Below, one piece after another: positions 5,941 through 8,543 of a stretch of 8,543 nt of DNA; the stretch's first letter is position 1, and each line of letters starts with the position of its first letter. The notes under the pieces are model-generated. The model searched no databases and was not told where the DNA came from. It saw only the letters and a program-made list of their open reading frames with translations. The DNA comes from CANJDH01 sp964443245 (GTDB lineage Bacteria; Pseudomonadota; Gammaproteobacteria; Burkholderiales; JAEUOS01). The stretch is from contig CAYUEG010000143.1 in the NCBI GenBank assembly GCA_964443245.1, positions 1 to 8,543 of the forward strand. Direction: 5' to 3'. The position numbers and the translations under genes are program-made.

Positions 5941-6702
5941 ATGGCCTACGAAATCGACCTTTCCGGCAAGACCGCCCTCGTGACCGGGGCTTCCAGCGGC
6001 CTCGGCGCCCGCTTTGCGAAGGTGCTGGCGTCAGCCGGCGCCACCGTTGCGCTGGCGGCACGGCGAGTTGAGCGTCTCAAGGAAATGCGCGCTGAAATTG
6101 ACGCCGAGGGCGGCGAAGCCCACGTCTACCAGCTTGATGTGACCGATGTGTCCAGCATTCGTGCCTGCGTGGCACGGGTCGAGGGAGATCTCAAGAAAAT
6201 CGACATCCTGGTGAACAACTCGGGCGTGTCGGCAACCTCCCGCATCACCGATACCAGTGAGGATGACTACGATTACGTGATGAACACGAACGCCAAGGGC
6301 GCGTTTTTCGTCGCGCAGCAGGTGGCCAAAGTGATGATTGCGCAGAAGACGCCGGGGCGCATCATCAACATTGCTTCCGTGGCCGGCATGAAAGTGTTGT
6401 CCCAGTTGTCTGTGTATTGCATGTCCAAGGCGGCAGCCATCCACATGACACGCGCCATGGCGCTCGAATGGGGCAGGTACGGCATCAACGTCAACGCCAT
6501 CTGCCCCGGTTATATCGAGACCGAAATCAATGCTGCCCATTTTCAGAGTGAAGCAGGGCAGAAACTCATCAACATGCTGCCGCGGCGGCGGGTCGGCAAG
6601 CCGGAGGATCTGGATGGGCTGCTGATGCTGCTGGCGTCGGATGCATCGGGTTTCGTCAATGGTGCGGCCATTGCGGCCGATGACGGACTGGCGGCAGGCT
6701 GA
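5941..6702 (+). CDS. Short-chain dehydrogenase/reductase (SDR) family oxidoreductase
   Basis: This is a 253-residue classical SDR, a cytoplasmic NAD(P)-dependent alcohol/ketone oxidoreductase, probably tetrameric as is usual for the family. The cofactor motif TGASSGLG is at residues 15-22, with basic residues after strand 2 (Arg41, Arg42) that favour NADPH. The structural motif is NNSG (92-95, a variant of NNAG). The catalytic residues are Asn117, Ser146, Tyr159 and Lys163 (YCMSK). The PG motif at 189-190 (CPGYIET) completes the fold. The style is that of FabG/PhaB-like 3-oxoacyl reductases, but the substrate cannot be assigned. ATG 5941 is used; a TTG one codon earlier is possible. No Shine-Dalgarno is visible. 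The gene is divergent from the old yellow enzyme gene and is closed by a strong terminator, so it is probably monocistronic. Confidence 0.92.
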   Translation: MAYEIDLSGKTALVTGASSGLGARFAKVLASAGATVALAARRVERLKEMRAEIDAEGGEAHVYQLDVTDVSSIRACVARVEGDLKKIDILVNNSGVSATSRITDTSEDDYDYVMNTNAKGAFFVAQQVAKVMIAQKTPGRIINIASVAGMKVLSQLSVYCMSKAAAIHMTRAMALEWGRYGINVNAICPGYIETEINAAHFQSEAGQKLINMLPRRRVGKPEDLDGLLMLLASDASGFVNGAAIAADDGLAAG

Positions 6703-6767
6703 CAAGACACTGACGATTCCGGTCCGGGTACGCAAGGTACCTGGGCAATTGGAGTGCGTGGCGGGCA

Positions 6768-6797
6768 CAAAAAAGGGGCGGTCGGGTCCCTTTTTTG
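6768..6797 (+). terminator. Intrinsic terminator after the SDR gene
   Basis: A long hairpin pairs CAAAAAAGGGG (6768-6778) with TCCCTTTTTTG (6787-6797). A run of six T (6791-6796) lies in the 3' arm and a matching A run in the 5' arm, so it could work in either direction. It lies 65 bp after the SDR stop and separates it from the thioesterase promoter. Confidence 0.85.
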
Positions 6798-6832
6798 TTG
6801 CCTTGTCAAGAGGCGCGCGCGAGATTAATTGA

Positions 6833-6860
6833 TTGTTTTTTAGGCAGAAATGCATATAAT
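6833..6860 (+). promoter_or_regulatory. Sigma-70 promoter of the thioesterase/acetoacetyl-CoA synthetase unit
   Basis: A perfect TATAAT is at 6855-6860. TTGTTT (6833-6838) lies 16 bp before it; an alternative TTGATT (6829-6834) has a long 20-bp spacer. The surrounding DNA is markedly AT-rich for this window and follows directly after a terminator. The expected transcript start near 6867 leaves a leader of about 97 nt before the thioesterase ATG. Confidence 0.6.
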
Positions 6861-6909
6861 TTCAGGTTTTGCCGCGCAGCAACATGGCGCGACGATGCTG
6901 CCGCAATCT

Positions 6910-6924
6910 GGTTGCATCTCAACC
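6910..6924 (+). repeat. Small hairpin in the leader of the thioesterase gene
   Basis: GGTTG (6910-6914) and CAACC (6920-6924) form a perfect 5-bp stem with a 5-nt loop about 40 nt before the start codon. It has no T tract, so it is not a terminator. A role in translation is possible but unsupported. Confidence 0.25.
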
Positions 6925-6963
6925 TGAGCAAACTACCGACCTGTTCACTGCAGCCGAGCGACG

Positions 6964-7413
6964 ATGAGTGAAGCGTTGCGAAAAGACTCGAGGAAAGAGT
7001 CAAGGCCAGAAGGCACTAAATTGGTGCATTCCGAGCGCATGGCGATTCGGTGGGGCGACATGGATGCGATGCTCCACGTGAACAACACGGTGTATTTCCG
7101 CTATATGGAGCAGGCGCGCATCAGTTGGATTGATACCTGGGGCGATTCTTCAGGAGCGGGTTCCGAAGAGGGCCCGGTGATCGCGACGGCTTCCTGCCAG
7201 TTTCGTCGGCCGCTCAAATATCCCGGGGATATCGAGATCAGTGTGTTTGCCGGCCGAATGGGCCGTTCCAGTTTGCCGACGTACTACGAAATCCGGCGAA
7301 CTGACGATCCTGAAACGGTGTATGCCACCGGCGATGCATTGTTTGTGTGGATCAACAACGGCACCGGCAAGCCGGTGGCGTTTCCGGAGCACTTGCGGAA
7401 GCAGATGATGTGA
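6964..7413 (+). CDS. Acyl-CoA thioesterase of the 4HBT (hot-dog) family
   Basis: This is a 149-residue cytoplasmic thioesterase expected to hydrolyse acyl-CoA esters to free acid and CoA. The hot-dog N-terminal helix region has the signature RWGDMDAMLHVNN (29-41), with Asp34 as the likely catalytic carboxylate and His38-Val39-Asn40-Asn41 the conserved follow-on. YFRYMEQARISW (44-55) is the central helix, and the strands to about 132 complete the fold. The residue before His38 is Leu, where relatives I recall have Gly. The first 18 or so residues are charged and lie outside the domain. The ATG at 6964 has a weak Shine-Dalgarno, and a TTG at 7021, preceded by GAAGG at a 7-nt spacing, would give a protein starting at the usual family position. 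The acyl-CoA synthetase gene follows by 43 bp, suggesting an operon. Confidence 0.9.
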   Translation: MSEALRKDSRKESRPEGTKLVHSERMAIRWGDMDAMLHVNNTVYFRYMEQARISWIDTWGDSSGAGSEEGPVIATASCQFRRPLKYPGDIEISVFAGRMGRSSLPTYYEIRRTDDPETVYATGDALFVWINNGTGKPVAFPEHLRKQMM

Positions 7414-7456
7414 ACGGCAACCTAGATGAAAGCCCCGGCTGTATTGCGGTGTGAAT

Positions 7457-8543
7457 ATGAGAGCCACTGAACCTTTGCGAAACCCCGACCCAGCAATGAT
7501 CGATTCGACCACCAACCCGATTCTTTGGGAGCCCAGCCAGGCCGCTTTGGAAAAAGCGAACCTGACGCAGTTTGCAAGGGTGGCAATCAAGCGCTGGAAG
7601 CTCAAGATCAACACCTACCCCGATTTTTATCGCTGGTCGGTGGCGCAGCCGGAGCAGTTCTGGCTGTCGGTCTGGGAGCAGCTCGGTGTGATCGGCGTGC
7701 CTGCCGAGTTCCACAAGAAGAATCGCCAACCGGTCGGTTTCAAGGCCGGGGTGCTGGTCGATGGCGACAAGATGCCGGGGGCACGCTGGTTTCCGGGCAT
7801 GCGCCTGAACTACGCCCAGAACCTGCTCAAGAAGCACGACAGTTCCGAGGCCATGATTTTCTGGGGCGAGGACAAGGTCAAGCGCAAGGTAACCTGGGCC
7901 GAACTGAACAATCAGGTGTCCCGTTGTGCGCAAGGCCTGAAGGCGGCTGGGGTGCGTCAGGGCGACCGTGTTGCTGCCTACATGCCCAACATGCCCGAGA
8001 CGGTGATTGCCATGCTGGCCACCGCAAGTCTGGGTGCCGTGTGGACGTCTTGCTCCCCGGATTTTGGTGTGCAGGGTGTGCTGGATCGATTCGGCCAGGT
8101 CGAGCCCAAAGTGCTCTTTGCCCCGGATGGCTATTATTTCAACGGCAAAACCGTTGATCTGATCGACAAGGTGTCGGAGATTGTCAGCCGCCTGCCTTCA
8201 GTACGTGAGGCGGTGGTTGTCCCGTACGTATCGGCTTCACCGAACGTTGATGGCGTGCCGCGCGCACTCACATGGCCCGAGTTCACCGCGCCTTACAAGG
8301 CGCTGCCGGTGGAGTACAACCAGCTGCCCTTCGATCACCCGCTTTGCATCCTCTACTCCTCCGGCACCACTGGGGTCCCGAAGTGCATCGTGCACAGTGC
8401 CGGCGGCATTTTGCTCAAGCACATGGAGGAACATCAGCTCCAGTGTGACGTCCGACCCGGTGATCGCCTCTTTTACTCCACCACGTGTGGCTGGATGATG
8501 TGGAACTGGCTGGTCTCGGGCCTCGCCTCTGGCGCCACCCTGA
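7457..8543 (+). CDS. Acetoacetyl-CoA synthetase (acetoacetate-CoA ligase), N-terminal part
   Basis: The frame is open to the window edge, giving 362 residues of an enzyme usually about 650 long. It activates acetoacetate (and possibly related short acids) with ATP and CoA through an acyl-AMP intermediate, feeding ketone bodies or polyhydroxybutyrate breakdown products back into acetoacetyl-CoA. The N-terminal ACAS-type domain is visible (about 20-120, with NTYPDFYRWSV and RWFPGMRLNYAQNLL). The AMP-binding core follows with GAVWTSCSPDFG (193-204). The ATP P-loop signature YSSGTTGVPK is at 300-309 and is followed by IVHSAGG. STTCGWMMWNWLVSGLASGA (341-360) is typical of this ligase and of acetyl-CoA synthetases. 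The long gap before the P-loop and the IVHSAGG form favour acetoacetyl- over acetyl-CoA synthetase. ATG 7457 is taken as start; GTG 7451 and ATG 7496 are alternatives and no strong Shine-Dalgarno decides. Confidence 0.92.
   Translation, partial: MRATEPLRNPDPAMIDSTTNPILWEPSQAALEKANLTQFARVAIKRWKLKINTYPDFYRWSVAQPEQFWLSVWEQLGVIGVPAEFHKKNRQPVGFKAGVLVDGDKMPGARWFPGMRLNYAQNLLKKHDSSEAMIFWGEDKVKRKVTWAELNNQVSRCAQGLKAAGVRQGDRVAAYMPNMPETVIAMLATASLGAVWTSCSPDFGVQGVLDRFGQVEPKVLFAPDGYYFNGKTVDLIDKVSEIVSRLPSVREAVVVPYVSASPNVDGVPRALTWPEFTAPYKALPVEYNQLPFDHPLCILYSSGTTGVPKCIVHSAGGILLKHMEEHQLQCDVRPGDRLFYSTTCGWMMWNWLVSGLASGATL

Noticed and set aside
6031..6855. Leftward 274-residue reading frame opposite the SDR gene
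   Set aside because: It covers a complete SDR with all motifs on the other strand and starts inside the promoter/terminator region.
7525..8157. Rightward 210-residue frame inside the acetoacetyl-CoA synthetase gene
   Set aside because: It is a frame-shifted shadow. The correct frame continues unbroken from 7457 to the window end with ligase motifs.

Overview
The window is ordinary GC-rich bacterial chromosome. The gene content (an ActP-like symporter, a bacterial ETF-ubiquinone oxidoreductase, an YqjM-type old yellow enzyme, an SDR, a HVNN-type thioesterase and acetoacetyl-CoA synthetase) suggests a metabolically versatile betaproteobacterium, possibly of the Rhodocyclales. That placement rests on remembered gene content and protein style, not on a search. 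I see no insertion sequence, phage gene, CRISPR array or integration scar.

Layout. Positions 1-534 (+) hold the C-terminal end of a sodium:solute (acetate-type) symporter, followed by a strong intrinsic terminator. A tRNA-Ser(GGA) gene (664-754, +) has its own terminator. A second terminator points the opposite way, and the two close the rightward and leftward transcription units that converge here. Leftward from about 5755 come four genes in one orientation: an old yellow enzyme family oxidoreductase (4631-5755), ETF-QO (2872-4515), an MscS-type channel with a cyclic-nucleotide-binding domain (1296-2822) and a small lipoprotein (874-1200). Only the ETF-QO/channel gap (about 50 bp) is short enough to suggest cotranscription without doubt. 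The others have gaps of about 95-115 bp and may have their own promoters. Rightward and divergent from the oxidoreductase lie an SDR (5941-6702) with a strong terminator, then a clear promoter serving a thioesterase (6964-7413) and a truncated acetoacetyl-CoA synthetase (7457 to the window end).

Function. The common theme is carboxylic acid and acyl-CoA metabolism: uptake of short organic acids, activation of acetoacetate, acyl-CoA hydrolysis, NAD(P)-linked oxidoreduction, and delivery of electrons from acyl-CoA dehydrogenases through ETF to quinone. The channel and lipoprotein are envelope functions with no obvious metabolic tie, except that cyclic nucleotide control of the channel could link it to carbon status.

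The most notable item is the MscS/cyclic-nucleotide-binding fusion, which belongs to an already described class (bCNG). I found no convincing new system. The other points of interest concern start codons: a GTG that overlaps its own Shine-Dalgarno, a TTG start supported by family alignment, and a duplicated start context at the SDR.
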